DNA of 64,000 bases, from positions 1-64,000 of the forward strand of contig JASBZK010000005.1 in the NCBI GenBank assembly GCA_029983505.1. Direction: 5' to 3'. Below, in pieces: positions 33,931-43,715 of this stretch. Origin of the DNA: Porphyromonas sp. Its GTDB lineage: Bacteria > Bacteroidota > Bacteroidia > Bacteroidales > Porphyromonadaceae. Numbering within the stretch: the stretch's first letter is position 1; every line of letters begins with the position of its first letter. A program made the position numbers and the translations under genes. The notes under the pieces were generated by a model, which saw only the letters and a program-made list of their open reading frames with translations, searched no databases and was not told where the DNA came from.

Positions 33931-35637
33931 TCAGGCTTTCTTTTGCTCTTTCTTCCAACTGTCCTTGAGGGAGACGGTGCGGTTAAAGACGAGCATTTCC
34001 TTGGTGCTGTCCTTGTCGGCGACGAAATAGCCGTTGCGGACGAACTGATACCGGTCACCGGGACGGGCTTCGGAGATGAACTCCTCGGCGTACGCAGAGG
34101 GGAGGATGATTTCGCTCTCGGGGTTGAGAAGCTCCGAGAGGTCGTCGTACTTCTCTTCCGCAGGGTTCTCGGACGTGAAAAGACGGTCATACAGACGCAC
34201 TTCCACCGGAACCGCAGTCTCGGCGCTCACCCAATGAATGGTACCTTTGACCTTCTTGGAGGCTCCGGGCATACCCGAGAGCGTGTCGGGCTGGTAGTCG
34301 GCGTAGACGGTGGTGACATTGCCTGAGGCGTCTTTTTCGCAGCCTGTGCAGGTGATGATGTAGGCACTCTTCAGGCGCACTTCGCCACCCGGAGTGAGAC
34401 GGAAAAACTTCTTCGGAGCGTCTTCCATAAAGTCTTCGCGCTCGATCCAAAGCTCCTTCGAGAAGGTGATCTCGTGAGAAGCGCTCTCGGGATCCTCGGG
34501 GTTATTGACCATAGACATCTTTTCGGTCTGTCCCTCGGGGTAGTTGTTTATGATGAGCTTGACGGGGTTCAGTACGACAGAGACGCGTGTCGCCTTCTTA
34601 TTGAGGTCCTCGCGTACGCTGTGCTCGAGGAGCGACATATCTACGGTGCCGTCGTACTTCGTGTACCCTATGTCGTCGATAAAATTCTTGATGCTCTCCG
34701 GAGTGTAGCCCCGTCTGCGGAGACCGACGAGGGTAGGCATACGCGGGTCGTCCCATCCGTGCACGAGATCGCGCTGAACCAGTTCGAGCAGTTTGCGCTT
34801 GCTCATCATAGTGTAGGTGAGGTTCAGACGGTTGAACTCGTATTGGTGCGGGCGATACGCTCCGTCCTTTAGCAGCTCGACAAAGTAATCGTACAGAGGC
34901 CGGTGCACGACGAACTCGAGTGTGCAGAGCGAATGGGTCACCCCTTCAAAGTAATCTGACTGTCCGTGGGCGAAGTCGTACATCGGGTAAACGTGCCACT
35001 TCGTACCGGTCCGGTGATGCGGGTGGTGGATGATACGGTAAATGATCGGATCACGGAAATGCATATTGGGGTGAGACATATCGATCTTCGCCCTTAGGGT
35101 CATCGCGCCTTCGGGGAACTCGCCTTCGTTCATGCGGCGGAAGAGATCGAGACTCTCCTCGGTGGGGCGGTTGCGGTAGGGACTCTCGGTACCGGGAGAG
35201 GTGAGGGTACCTTTTTGGGCAGCGATTTGTTCGCTCGTCTGCTCGTCGACGTATGCTTTCCCCTCTTTGATGAGACGGACGGCGAAGTCGTAGAGGTCTT
35301 GGAAATAGTCCGAAGCGTGGAAGACGTTCGCCCACTCGAATCCCAGCCACTTGATGTCGCTCATGATGGCGTCGGTGTACTCGACGTCTTCTTTGACGGG
35401 ATTGGTGTCGTCGAGGCGGAGGTTACAGATGCCTCCGTACTTTTGAGCGATGCCGAAGTCCAAGCAGATGGCTTTGGCGTGACCGATGTGGAGGTAGCCG
35501 TTGGGTTCGGGTGGAAAGCGCGTCTGTATGCGGCCGTCGTTAAGACCGTTACGGAGGTCTTCCTCCACGATCTGTTCGATAAAGTTCAGTGACTTCTCGG
35601 GTGTGGCATTAGCCTGTATTTCGTTTGTTTCGCTCAT
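33931..35637 (-). CDS. glnS: Glutaminyl-tRNA synthetase
   Basis: A 568-residue class I synthetase charging tRNA-Gln. PPEPNGYLHIGHAKAI carries HIGH at residues 50-53, and MSKRKL is the KMSKS-type loop; the C-terminal half has the anticodon-binding beta barrels. The length fits bacterial GlnRS. Located between mlaF (16 bp upstream) and the surA-like gene (19 bp downstream) in one apparent transcript. Presence of GlnRS implies direct charging rather than transamidation for Gln. Confidence 0.97.
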   Translation of the reverse strand: MSETNEIQANATPEKSLNFIEQIVEEDLRNGLNDGRIQTRFPPEPNGYLHIGHAKAICLDFGIAQKYGGICNLRLDDTNPVKEDVEYTDAIMSDIKWLGFEWANVFHASDYFQDLYDFAVRLIKEGKAYVDEQTSEQIAAQKGTLTSPGTESPYRNRPTEESLDLFRRMNEGEFPEGAMTLRAKIDMSHPNMHFRDPIIYRIIHHPHHRTGTKWHVYPMYDFAHGQSDYFEGVTHSLCTLEFVVHRPLYDYFVELLKDGAYRPHQYEFNRLNLTYTMMSKRKLLELVQRDLVHGWDDPRMPTLVGLRRRGYTPESIKNFIDDIGYTKYDGTVDMSLLEHSVREDLNKKATRVSVVLNPVKLIINNYPEGQTEKMSMVNNPEDPESASHEITFSKELWIEREDFMEDAPKKFFRLTPGGEVRLKSAYIITCTGCEKDASGNVTTVYADYQPDTLSGMPGASKKVKGTIHWVSAETAVPVEVRLYDRLFTSENPAEEKYDDLSELLNPESEIILPSAYAEEFISEARPGDRYQFVRNGYFVADKDSTKEMLVFNRTVSLKDSWKKEQKKA

Positions 35638-35653
35638 GGGGCGGTATCCTTTG

Positions 35654-36382
35654 TTAGAGTCTGCTGATGAAGACGAAATTCTTGAGCAGCTCGTTGTCCG
35701 TGTTTTCGATTTCTTTTCCTTTCCCTTCCCAGTTCTTCTCTCCGTTGTGGATAAAGATAACTTTGTCTCCGATATTGTTGACGGAGTTCATATCGTGCGT
35801 ATTGACGATGGTGACGATGCCGTTTTCGCGGGTGATTTCGAGCAGTAGGATGTCGATCACTTTGCTTGTCTCGGGGTCGAGACCACTCGTGGGTTCGTCA
35901 CAAAAGAGGTACTTCGGCCCCAGTGCGATAGATCGTGCGATGGCGCCGCGCTTCTTCATCCCGCCGCTGATCTCGTTGGGGTACTTGTAGCGGGCATCCC
36001 AGAGCTGCACCTTGGAGAGACACTCTTTGACGCGCTGATTGCGGTCTCTCTTTTTGAGCGCGCTGAACATATCCAGCGGAAACATCACGTTCTCGAAGAG
36101 CGTCATATTGTCGAAGAGGGCAGAGTTTTGGAAAAGCATACCCATCTCCACTCTCAGTCTCGTGACGTTTTTCTGCCCCATCTCCACGAGATTTCGTCCG
36201 GAATACAGCACCTCGCCGCTGTCGGGGGTCTCAAGACCGACGAGGCATTTCATCAGGACGGTCTTCCCGGCCCCGCTCTTGCCGATGATGAGCGAGCACT
36301 CTCCGGGGTTAAAGACGGCATCGATCCCCTTGAGGACCTCCTTGTCTTCAAAAGATTTCCGTAGTGCTTTGACCTCGATCAT
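35654..36382 (-). CDS. mlaF: MlaF-type ABC transporter ATPase
   Basis: A 242-residue ATPase with Walker A IIGKSGAGKT, signature ISGGMKKRGAIAR and Walker B YLFCDEPTSGLDP. The SGGM-K-R signature and the overall length fit MlaF-type importers that move phospholipids between the outer and inner membranes. It overlaps the mlaE stop by 4 bp. No MCE-domain (MlaD) gene follows here: glnS comes next. Confidence 0.92.
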   Translation of the reverse strand: MIEVKALRKSFEDKEVLKGIDAVFNPGECSLIIGKSGAGKTVLMKCLVGLETPDSGEVLYSGRNLVEMGQKNVTRLRVEMGMLFQNSALFDNMTLFENVMFPLDMFSALKKRDRNQRVKECLSKVQLWDARYKYPNEISGGMKKRGAIARSIALGPKYLFCDEPTSGLDPETSKVIDILLLEITRENGIVTIVNTHDMNSVNNIGDKVIFIHNGEKNWEGKGKEIENTDNELLKNFVFISRL

Positions 36383-37125
36383 ACCAAGAGCATTTGCGTC
36401 AGGACGAGGTCACTGACAAGGATTCCCACCGTGCTGTACACCACGCCGTTTGTGGAGGCTCTGCCGACTTCGAGTGCACCACCATGCACCGTGTATCCGC
36501 AGTAGGCACTCACGCTCGCGATGATAAAGACATAGACTTCGCCTTTGATCATCGAGTAGAGGATGCGGGACTCGTCGAAGAGAAACTGTACCCCCGTCAC
36601 AAACTCCTTCAGCGGTACTGCCGGTGTGAAGACGGCAGCCAGATATCCACCCATTATGCCGATAAACATACTGAAGACTTCCAGTACGGGCAAAAAGAGC
36701 ATCATGCCTGCCACTTTCGGCAAAATGATGTAATTGGCGCTATTCACCCCCATTATCTCGAGGGCGTCGATCTGCTCGGTGACCCGCATCGTCCCGATCT
36801 CGGACGCGATGGAGCTGCCGCACTTCCCCGCAAGAATCATACACATAATCGTGCTCGAAAACTCCAGCAGGATGATCTCCCTTGCGGAATATCCGAGGAT
36901 GAACTTCGGGACAAGCGGACTCGACGCGTTGATGCCGAGCTGGATGGTGATGACGGCGCCGATGAAAAATGAGACCAGCATCACGATCCACATCGATCCT
37001 ACCCCTTGGGCATACACCTCCCGGCTCAGGTCTCGCCAGAAGATACGCCAGCGGCGCGGCAGGCGAAACGTCTGCCACATCAGGATCACATAGTCGCCAA
37101 TCGTCTCAAAGATTCGGCCCATCAA
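36379..37125 (-). CDS. mlaE: MlaE-type ABC transporter permease
   Basis: A 248-residue integral membrane protein of the MlaE family, with about five to six helices and characteristic GSSIASEIGTMRVTEQIDALEIMGV (the GxxxAxEIGxMxVTEQIDAL pattern). It partners MlaF in phospholipid transport at the inner membrane. First gene of the mlaE-mlaF-glnS-surA-like run. Confidence 0.93.
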   Translation of the reverse strand: MMGRIFETIGDYVILMWQTFRLPRRWRIFWRDLSREVYAQGVGSMWIVMLVSFFIGAVITIQLGINASSPLVPKFILGYSAREIILLEFSSTIMCMILAGKCGSSIASEIGTMRVTEQIDALEIMGVNSANYIILPKVAGMMLFLPVLEVFSMFIGIMGGYLAAVFTPAVPLKEFVTGVQFLFDESRILYSMIKGEVYVFIIASVSAYCGYTVHGGALEVGRASTNGVVYSTVGILVSDLVLTQMLLV

Positions 37126-37174
37126 AAATTTTTCTCCTTGTCTTTTCTCAGTGTTCCCGCCCTATATCTCCGTG

Positions 37175-37182
37175 CAAATATA
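37175..37182 (-). promoter_or_regulatory. -7 box of mlaE
   Basis: TATATTTG on the minus strand, 50 bp upstream of the mlaE start; no TTTG at the -33 distance. Confidence 0.5.
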
Positions 37183-37207
37183 CATAAAAAGCAGACGCAC
37201 CGGTTTA

Positions 37208-37286
37208 GTACAGACCGAGCCCGGCAAATGGTACAGACCGGGAGAAAGAAAAGGTACAGACCGAAAAAATGTCCTCGGTCTGTACC
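37208..37286. repeat. Tandem 23-bp repeat array between cydB and mlaE
   Basis: GTACAGACCG recurs at 37208, 37231 and 37254, exactly 23 bp apart. The last copy pairs with TCGGTCTGTACC at 37275-37286 to form a hairpin followed by TCTTTTG. Confidence 0.9.
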
Positions 37287-37362
37287 TCTTTTGCGTTGAC
37301 TTTAATAACCGTGAGCCGGTCGTGGTGGTGTCTGAAGTGATTCGACGCCCAGACTCTCGGCT

Positions 37363-38523
37363 TTAGTAAGCGTTACCGCGGGTAAGCTCGTCTTTGTCAA
37401 ACTTGTGGAAGTCGATCTTGCGCCAAGCATAGAAGATATAGGCGAGGACAAACGGCACAAGTATGGAGACATAAGCCATCGTGCGGAGCGTGAAAAGGGA
37501 CGAAGAACTGTTTTGGATCGTCAGTGAGCTCTGCAGGTCTGCCACCGAGGGATAGTAGGAAGTGTGGCCCCAACCGAGCATCAAGAAGATGCAGGTCACG
37601 GTGAGGACGACACCCACGCCGTGGTACCAGATGCCTTTCGTCCAGTCTTTTTTCAGGAGCGTCTTAATCACCCCGAAGAGTACCAGCACGACGCCGACGA
37701 GGATGCCGGCGAGGAGGTACGGCATCGCAAGGAGGTTATGGAGATACTTGTAGGGTTCCATAAAGACTTCGCCCGTCTCGGGGTCTACCGCAAAACCGTC
37801 CTTGACGAGGACATAGCCCACGAAGGCAAGGAACGTGACGACGAAGATGGCGGCGTTTGCAAGAAGCCTTTTGCGGAACACGCCGTTCAGCTCGGGCTCC
37901 GTCACGTTATTGATGAAGTAGAGGAGGGCAGTGGTACGCGCAAGGAAAAGGACGCAGATGCCGAAGAGGACGTTCCAGAGGTTCAAGACCGCTTCGAGTC
38001 CGTGGAGCTGCACACCGTTATAGGGCTGCCAGACGGAGACGGTGGTCGTACCCCCGAGAGCGGTGACGGCGTCACGGTCTACGGTGAAATTGGCACCCGT
38101 GAAGAACGTCGCTACCGCAGTCCCGAGGAGGATCGGAGCGAGGACGCCATTGAGGAACAGGAACGTCTGATACGTCTTCGAGCCGAGGACGTTGCCTTTC
38201 TTATGCTGATACTCGTAGGAAAAAGCCTGGAGTACGAAGACGAGCAAAATCAGCATCCAGACCCAGTAAGCACCCCCGAAAGAGGTGGAGTAAAAGAGCG
38301 GAAAGGAGGCAAAGAACGCCCCGCCGAAGGTCACGAGCGTTGTGAAGGTGAACTCCCACTTGCGCCCCGCCGAGTTGACGATGATGCCGCGGTGAAGCGG
38401 TGTCTTGCCCGCGGAGAAGATAAAGCTCTGACCGCCTTGAACGAAAAGGAGGAAGACCAAAAGTCCGCCGAGGAGGGAGATGATGAACCACCAGTAGTGC
38501 TGTAAGAATGCGTATGTTTCCAT
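37363..38523 (-). CDS. cydB: Cytochrome bd oxidase subunit II
   Basis: A 386-residue integral membrane protein with about nine helices, matching CydB. With CydA it forms the quinol oxidase that reduces oxygen at very low concentrations without pumping protons. It starts 22 bp after cydA. In an otherwise anaerobic lineage it serves oxygen scavenging and nanaerobic respiration (family knowledge). Confidence 0.94.
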   Translation of the reverse strand: METYAFLQHYWWFIISLLGGLLVFLLFVQGGQSFIFSAGKTPLHRGIIVNSAGRKWEFTFTTLVTFGGAFFASFPLFYSTSFGGAYWVWMLILLVFVLQAFSYEYQHKKGNVLGSKTYQTFLFLNGVLAPILLGTAVATFFTGANFTVDRDAVTALGGTTTVSVWQPYNGVQLHGLEAVLNLWNVLFGICVLFLARTTALLYFINNVTEPELNGVFRKRLLANAAIFVVTFLAFVGYVLVKDGFAVDPETGEVFMEPYKYLHNLLAMPYLLAGILVGVVLVLFGVIKTLLKKDWTKGIWYHGVGVVLTVTCIFLMLGWGHTSYYPSVADLQSSLTIQNSSSSLFTLRTMAYVSILVPFVLAYIFYAWRKIDFHKFDKDELTRGNAY

Positions 38524-38545
38524 ATAGCTTATATCAATCTATGCG

Positions 38546-40114
38546 TTACTTATGCTCTTCTTTGGTGTCCGGGCCTTTCTTCAGAGCATTCCACATTATG
38601 GAGCCCTCGGCGACGAGCATTATGGAGAAGAGGATGAGGAAGACGAAGAAGGTGACTTTCACAGACCCTACCGCGAGACTGGAGATGGCGGCATTGAGCG
38701 GGAGCACGTCCTGTATCGTCCAAGGCTGACGACCCACTTCGGCAAGAATCCAGCCCGATTGGCTGCAGATGTATACGAGGGGGATGCAGAGGATCATTAC
38801 CCAGGCAAACCACCTCTTGGAGGCGAAGGAAGAGACGCGCTTTTTGCTTGTGAAGAAGAGAGCGAGGGCAAAGACAAGGAGGAAGAGCCCGGAGAGGTAG
38901 ACCATAATGCGGAAGCTGAAGTAGAGCAGCGTAATGTGCGGTATGAGGTCCGCGGGACTCTCGAGGTAAGCGTATCCGAAGTCTTTGAAGTTGTCCTTGA
39001 GGACGGTCCGTGCTTCTTCTGCCTTTGCGGTGTCTCCGGCTTTCGTGGCGGCACGGTAGTCCGCGAGGGCTTGGACGGCCAGTTTACCGTTTGCCATCCG
39101 CTCTTCGGCAGACGGAGCTATGGTGCCGTCGGGAAGGGTATATCCGCCACGGACGATGTCGTTGATACCGGGGAGGTAGGTGTATCCGTCCGAAGGATCG
39201 CTGAGAAGCTTAAGGAGTCCGGGGATTTCGAGATTGAATACCCAGTCTTCTTTTGCGTCGTTGCCGAGGTCGGCTGCCGACTTATTGGGAATACCGATGA
39301 CACTGAGACCGGCGTCATCGGAGCCGTTCCAGTGGTTTTCCATCGCGGCAAGCTTCATCGGCTGATGCTTGGTGATCTGGATGGCAGAGAGGTGACCGGA
39401 GAAAATAGCCACGAGGATGGCGAAAAGGCCCAAGCCCGCACCGATCTTAATGGACTCCACGGCAAAGCGCGTGTGGCGCTTCCGGAGCAGATAGATGGCG
39501 CTGAAACCCATAACCATAATCGATCCGAGCACCCAGGAGGAGAGCACGGTGTGGAACCACTTCACGACGGCCACGGGTGAGAACGCGACGGCGAGGAAGT
39601 CCACCATCTCGTTGCGTGCGGTGTCGGGGTTGAATTCCATTCCCGCAGGGTATTGCATCCAGGCGTTGGCCACGAGGATCCACCACGCGGAGATGGTGGC
39701 GCCGATGATGGTGAGCCATGTGGACCAGAGGTGGAACTTCTTGGAGACTTTCCCCCAGCCAAAGAACATCACGGCGAAGAACGTCGCTTCCATAAAGAAG
39801 GCGAGTATCCCTTCTATCGCGAGCGGAGCACCGAAGATGTCGCCCACGAAGTAGGAGTAATTGGACCAGTTCGTCCCGAACTCGAACTCGAGGATGATAC
39901 CCGTGGCGATGCCGGCCGCAAAGTTGATGGCGAAGATCTTTTGCCAAAACTTAGCCGTCTTCTCCCAAAAGTCCTCCCCCGTGCGGTAGTACTTGCTCTC
40001 CGCAATGGCCATAATGATGCCCACGCCGAGGGTGAAGGGGACAAAAAGCCAGTGGTACATTGCTGTCATCGCGAATTGCCAGCGAGACCAGTCGATAAGT
40101 GCACTTAGTAACAT
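38546..40114 (-). CDS. cydA: Cytochrome bd oxidase subunit I
   Basis: A 522-residue integral membrane protein carrying the haems. His21 in AMYHWLFVPFTLG is the N-terminal haem ligand; the periplasmic Q-loop (about 240-340) is present; GRQPW near the C-terminal third is the conserved family motif. It starts 57 bp after the DUF4492 gene and is followed by cydB. Confidence 0.96.
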   Translation of the reverse strand: MLLSALIDWSRWQFAMTAMYHWLFVPFTLGVGIIMAIAESKYYRTGEDFWEKTAKFWQKIFAINFAAGIATGIILEFEFGTNWSNYSYFVGDIFGAPLAIEGILAFFMEATFFAVMFFGWGKVSKKFHLWSTWLTIIGATISAWWILVANAWMQYPAGMEFNPDTARNEMVDFLAVAFSPVAVVKWFHTVLSSWVLGSIMVMGFSAIYLLRKRHTRFAVESIKIGAGLGLFAILVAIFSGHLSAIQITKHQPMKLAAMENHWNGSDDAGLSVIGIPNKSAADLGNDAKEDWVFNLEIPGLLKLLSDPSDGYTYLPGINDIVRGGYTLPDGTIAPSAEERMANGKLAVQALADYRAATKAGDTAKAEEARTVLKDNFKDFGYAYLESPADLIPHITLLYFSFRIMVYLSGLFLLVFALALFFTSKKRVSSFASKRWFAWVMILCIPLVYICSQSGWILAEVGRQPWTIQDVLPLNAAISSLAVGSVKVTFFVFLILFSIMLVAEGSIMWNALKKGPDTKEEHK

Positions 40115-40171
40115 AGCTTCTGATGTGTTTGATTATAAATATATGTGTGGATTGATTGTGTCGGGAGTGGG

Positions 40172-40471
40172 TCACTTGAGTGCACGGTCCACGAATTGCT
40201 CCGTGACGTACTCGCCCTTGGCTTCGTCCGTGCCGTCCGTCTTCTGCCCCAGAAAGTTCGGGAAAAGGAACGCCTTCAAGATCGCGAACATAATAAAGAG
40301 CTTGATGAGTACGAGAAGCCAAAGCTGCCGCCCCGTCTTACTCAGATTCTTGAAGCCGTCCCTGTACATCTCCCACGCCCGCGTCCAAAAACCTTTCTTG
40401 TCGGTTCCGGCGCCGGTCGCGTCTGCATACGGGGCTGAAGGGGTGGTGTTTTTGTCTATTTGAAGGCTCAT
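40172..40471 (-). CDS. DUF4492 small membrane protein linked to cytochrome bd
   Basis: A 99-residue protein matching DUF4492: a central amphipathic stretch FWTRAWEMYRDGFKNLSKTGRQLW, then one transmembrane helix (LLVLIKLFIMFAILKAFLFPNFLG). DUF4492 genes commonly precede cydA in Bacteroidetes, so a role as a small accessory subunit, comparable to CydX, is plausible but inferred. The start at 40471 is chosen; an in-frame start at 40528 adds a less likely N-terminus. Confidence 0.85.
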   Translation of the reverse strand: MSLQIDKNTTPSAPYADATGAGTDKKGFWTRAWEMYRDGFKNLSKTGRQLWLLVLIKLFIMFAILKAFLFPNFLGQKTDGTDEAKGEYVTEQFVDRALK

Positions 40472-40620
40472 AATCCGGGGGCTGTTGTAATTCGGTATAA
40501 AATTAGATACTTTACCCCACATCACCAAATTTTGGGACGACTTTTTTATAAGTTTTGTAAAATAAGATGCGTTTTTCCCTATTTGGTCACAGGTTTAGGG
40601 GATGACGGAGGGGGAAAAGA

Positions 40621-40702
40621 TTTTGGTCTGTACCTCGAAGTAACGAGATACAGACCAAAAGTTTGGCGAGACACGTACCGGGGAACTCTTCCCGGTACGG
40701 CC
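40621..40702. repeat. 23-bp-period array with hairpins, downstream of gcvP
   Basis: Cores at 40624 (TGGTCTGTACC), 40647 (GATACAGACC), 40670 (GACACGTACC) and 40693 (CGGTACGG), all exactly 23 bp apart. The first two form a 17-bp stem (40621-40637 with 40644-40660, 6-nt loop); the last two form a second, CCGGGGAACTCTTCCCGG-type stem. Confidence 0.9.
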
Positions 40703-40709
40703 GAAATTT

Positions 40710-43562
40710 TTAGCCGAAGCAGGAGTAGGTGACCACGAGGTTGCGGTCGCCGAAAGCATTGTCGACCCGGGAGACGTTCACCCAGAACTTATTCTCGCGG
40801 AGATACTCGAGCGCGAAAGCGGCCTTTTCTCTTCCGTAGGAGTGAGTCCACTCGTCAGCCGCCACTTCGTATTGAGGATGGGGTGCGTTCTTCAGGACGT
40901 TATCCTCCTTGTCTGCTTTTCCGGTCATCACTTCCTCGATTTCCTCCCGGATTTTCAGGAGAACATCGGCGAAGCGGTCAAGCTCCATCAGACTCTCAGA
41001 CTCGGTTGGCTCGATCATCAGTGTGCCGTGTACGGGGAATGAAAGCGTCGGAGCGTGGTAGTTGAAGTCCATCAGGCGCTTGGCGATGTCTGTTTCGTCG
41101 ATGCCGGACATCTGTTTGATACCCCGGCATTCGAGGATGAGTTCATGCCCGACGAAACCGGTGGCACCGGTATAAGTGATGCCGTAGGCTTCTTTGAGAC
41201 GCGTGGCGAGATAATTGGCGTTTAGGATGGCGGTTGCCGTAGATGCCCTCAGTCCTTTGGCTCCAAGAAGACGAATGTAGGCGTACGAGATACCGCAAAT
41301 TGCCGCTGATCCGAAAGGAGACGAGGAGACCGGTTTGTGATCCGATCCGTTGCAGATGGAGTGGCTCGGCAGGTGTGGCGCGAGGAATGCTTTGACCGTG
41401 ATGGGGCCTTCGCCCGGACCGCCACCGCCGTGGGGGATGGCAAAAGTCTTGTGGAGGTTGAGGTGGCAGACATCCGCACCGATGAGACCGGGACTGGTGT
41501 AGCCTACCTGAGCGTTCATATTCGCTCCGTCCATATAGCAGAGCCCGCCGCGGTCGTGGACGATTTGGAAGAGTTTCTTGATCTCTACCTCAAATATCCC
41601 GTGGGTGGACGGGTAGGTGATCATAGTGCCGGCGAGGCGGTCTTTGTACTCGTCCGCTTTGGCTTCGAAATCCGCTACGTCAATATTTCCCCGGGCGTCG
41701 CTCTTGACGATTACCAGCTTGAAGCCGGCAAGAGCGGCAGAGGCCGGATTGGTGCCGTGTGCAGAAGCGGGCAAAAGGATTACATCCCGATCTTTCCCCC
41801 CGTTTGCATCGTGGTAGGAGCGGATGGTGATGAGTCCCGCGTATTCCCCTGACGCGCCAGAGTTCGGCATAAAGCAGGTCTTGTCGAGTCCGGTGATTTC
41901 GGCGAGGTACTTGTCGAGGTTGTCCAGCATTTCGAGGTAGCCCTCTGTCTGATCCGACGGCGCATAGGGGTGGATGTGGGCGAAACGGGGGTTGGAGAGG
42001 ATAAAGAGCTCGGCTGCGCCATTGAGCTTCATCGTACAGGACCCGAGAGAGATCATAGACTGAGCGAGCGAGATGTCCCGTCTCTCGAGCCACTTCATGT
42101 AGCGCATGATGTCCGTCTCGGTGTGGTACTTATTGAAGACGTCTTGGGAGAGGAAGTCGGTCGTGCGGCGTACCTTTTCGTCCACGGGGACGTACTCGCC
42201 GGGGAGCTCGGCAGGGTCTACGGACGAGAGGCCTTTCGCCTCGGAGAAGATGTAGTACAGAGTCGCGAGATCGCTCTCCAGTGTGGTCTCGTCGAGGGAG
42301 ATCCCGATGGAGTTGTCGGCGAAATACCGGAAGTTGACTTTGCAGTCAAGGGCTGTTTCTTCGATCTTCTTGCGGTCGGCTTCCGAGAGACCCACGACTT
42401 TGAGGGTGTCGAAATAGAGGTCGTTAGCCTGGGTATATCCTAGCTTCTTGAGCTGCTTGTCCAAGGTCACGGCATACGTGTGGATGCGGCCTGCGATGTC
42501 GCGGAGACCCTCGGGGCCGTGGTAGACGGCATAGAAGGCGGACATCGTCGCGAGGAGTGCCTGAGCGGTGCAGATATTGGAGGTCGCTTTTTCGCGCTTG
42601 ATGTGCTGTTCGCGCGTCTGGAGCGTGAGGCGGAATCCCTCGTGTCCGAGGCGGTCTTTGCTGATGCCCACGATACGGCCGGGGATGATGCGGACGTAGT
42701 CGTTTGTGGCGGAGAGGTAGCCGGCAGAGGGACCACCGAAGTACATCGGGATGCCGAAACGCTGAGCGGAGCCGAAGACGATATCCGCGCCCATCTCACC
42801 GGGCGGGGTGAGGAGCACGAGGCTCATCAGGTCGGCTGCGACGGCGACGGGGATGCCGGCGTCTTTGGCTTTGCGGATAAAGCCCTCTGCGTCTATGATC
42901 CGACCGTCGTCATTGGTGTACTGGATGATGGCTCCGAAGTAGGCGTTGCCGTCGAAAGAGAAGTTTTCCCGCTTGCCGACGACGATCTCGACGTCCCACT
43001 GTGCGGCACGGGTCTCAATGACGCGGCGTGTGGATAGGAAGAGGTCGTCTGCCACGAAGAGCTTTTTCGCCTCCTTCTTGGCGCGGGGACGGTTGTGGAG
43101 GAGCATAGAGGCTGCTTCTGCTCCGGCTGTCGCCTCGTCAAGGAGGGAGCAGTTGGTAAGGAGAAGACCGGTGAGCTCGGTGATGACGGTCTGGAAGTTG
43201 AAGAGCGCTTCGAGGCGTCCTTGGGAAATCTCGGCCTGATACGGGGTGTAGGAGGTGTAGTAGCCGGCGTTTTCGAGGACGTTGCGTTGGATGGTGGCGG
43301 GCGTGACGGTGTCGTACCACCCTTGACCTATGTAGGAGGTAAAGATTTCGTTCTTTTCGCCGAGTTGGCCGATGTGCTCGACGAGTTCGCGTTCGGTCAT
43401 AGGCTCCGGCAGATCCATCTCTTTGTCCAAAAGGATGTCTTCGGGCATCACTTTATGGATGAGTTCGTCGATGGAGGAGACTCCGATCGCACCCAGCATC
43501 TTCTTTACCTCTTGAGGCTTTGTGACGCCGATGTGGCGGATGGAGAAGTCATTGGTATTCAT
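40710..43562 (-). CDS. gcvP: Glycine dehydrogenase (decarboxylating), P-protein
   Basis: A 950-residue single-chain P-protein of the glycine cleavage system. It decarboxylates glycine with PLP and passes the aminomethyl group to the H-protein. The PLP Lys is in HLNLHKTFAIPHGGGGPG in the C-terminal half; the N-terminal half is the non-catalytic homologous domain. Length fits the fused type. No gcvH or gcvT lies nearby. Confidence 0.97.
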   Translation of the reverse strand: MNTNDFSIRHIGVTKPQEVKKMLGAIGVSSIDELIHKVMPEDILLDKEMDLPEPMTERELVEHIGQLGEKNEIFTSYIGQGWYDTVTPATIQRNVLENAGYYTSYTPYQAEISQGRLEALFNFQTVITELTGLLLTNCSLLDEATAGAEAASMLLHNRPRAKKEAKKLFVADDLFLSTRRVIETRAAQWDVEIVVGKRENFSFDGNAYFGAIIQYTNDDGRIIDAEGFIRKAKDAGIPVAVAADLMSLVLLTPPGEMGADIVFGSAQRFGIPMYFGGPSAGYLSATNDYVRIIPGRIVGISKDRLGHEGFRLTLQTREQHIKREKATSNICTAQALLATMSAFYAVYHGPEGLRDIAGRIHTYAVTLDKQLKKLGYTQANDLYFDTLKVVGLSEADRKKIEETALDCKVNFRYFADNSIGISLDETTLESDLATLYYIFSEAKGLSSVDPAELPGEYVPVDEKVRRTTDFLSQDVFNKYHTETDIMRYMKWLERRDISLAQSMISLGSCTMKLNGAAELFILSNPRFAHIHPYAPSDQTEGYLEMLDNLDKYLAEITGLDKTCFMPNSGASGEYAGLITIRSYHDANGGKDRDVILLPASAHGTNPASAALAGFKLVIVKSDARGNIDVADFEAKADEYKDRLAGTMITYPSTHGIFEVEIKKLFQIVHDRGGLCYMDGANMNAQVGYTSPGLIGADVCHLNLHKTFAIPHGGGGPGEGPITVKAFLAPHLPSHSICNGSDHKPVSSSPFGSAAICGISYAYIRLLGAKGLRASTATAILNANYLATRLKEAYGITYTGATGFVGHELILECRGIKQMSGIDETDIAKRLMDFNYHAPTLSFPVHGTLMIEPTESESLMELDRFADVLLKIREEIEEVMTGKADKEDNVLKNAPHPQYEVAADEWTHSYGREKAAFALEYLRENKFWVNVSRVDNAFGDRNLVVTYSCFG

Positions 43563-43620
43563 CTGAAACAGGTGGCTTGTAAAATGTATGTTTGGGGTTC
43601 TCAGTTATACTCGAAATTTG

Positions 43621-43640
43621 TCGGGGGAAGGCACCCCCGA
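43621..43640 (-). promoter_or_regulatory. 5'-leader hairpin of gcvP
   Basis: TCGGGGG (43621-43627) pairs perfectly with CCCCCGA (43634-43640) around a 6-nt loop. If transcription starts just after the -7 box at 43650, the hairpin sits at the very 5' end of the mRNA. No glycine-riboswitch-like structure was recognised. Confidence 0.4.
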
Positions 43641-43649
43641 TTCTGTCCT

Positions 43650-43657
43650 CAAATATA
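43650..43657 (-). promoter_or_regulatory. -7 box of gcvP
   Basis: TATATTTG on the minus strand, 87 bp before the gcvP start; no TTTG at the -33 distance. Confidence 0.5.
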
Positions 43658-43715
43658 CCAATTTTTACGCGGACTTTTTCTCCCGCCATTTTGCGCTCTT
43701 TCCACCCCGAATTTT

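Noticed and set aside
43563-43660. Glycine riboswitch before gcvP
   Set aside because: The leader is only about 80 nt with one short hairpin; nothing resembling the paired glycine aptamers is present.
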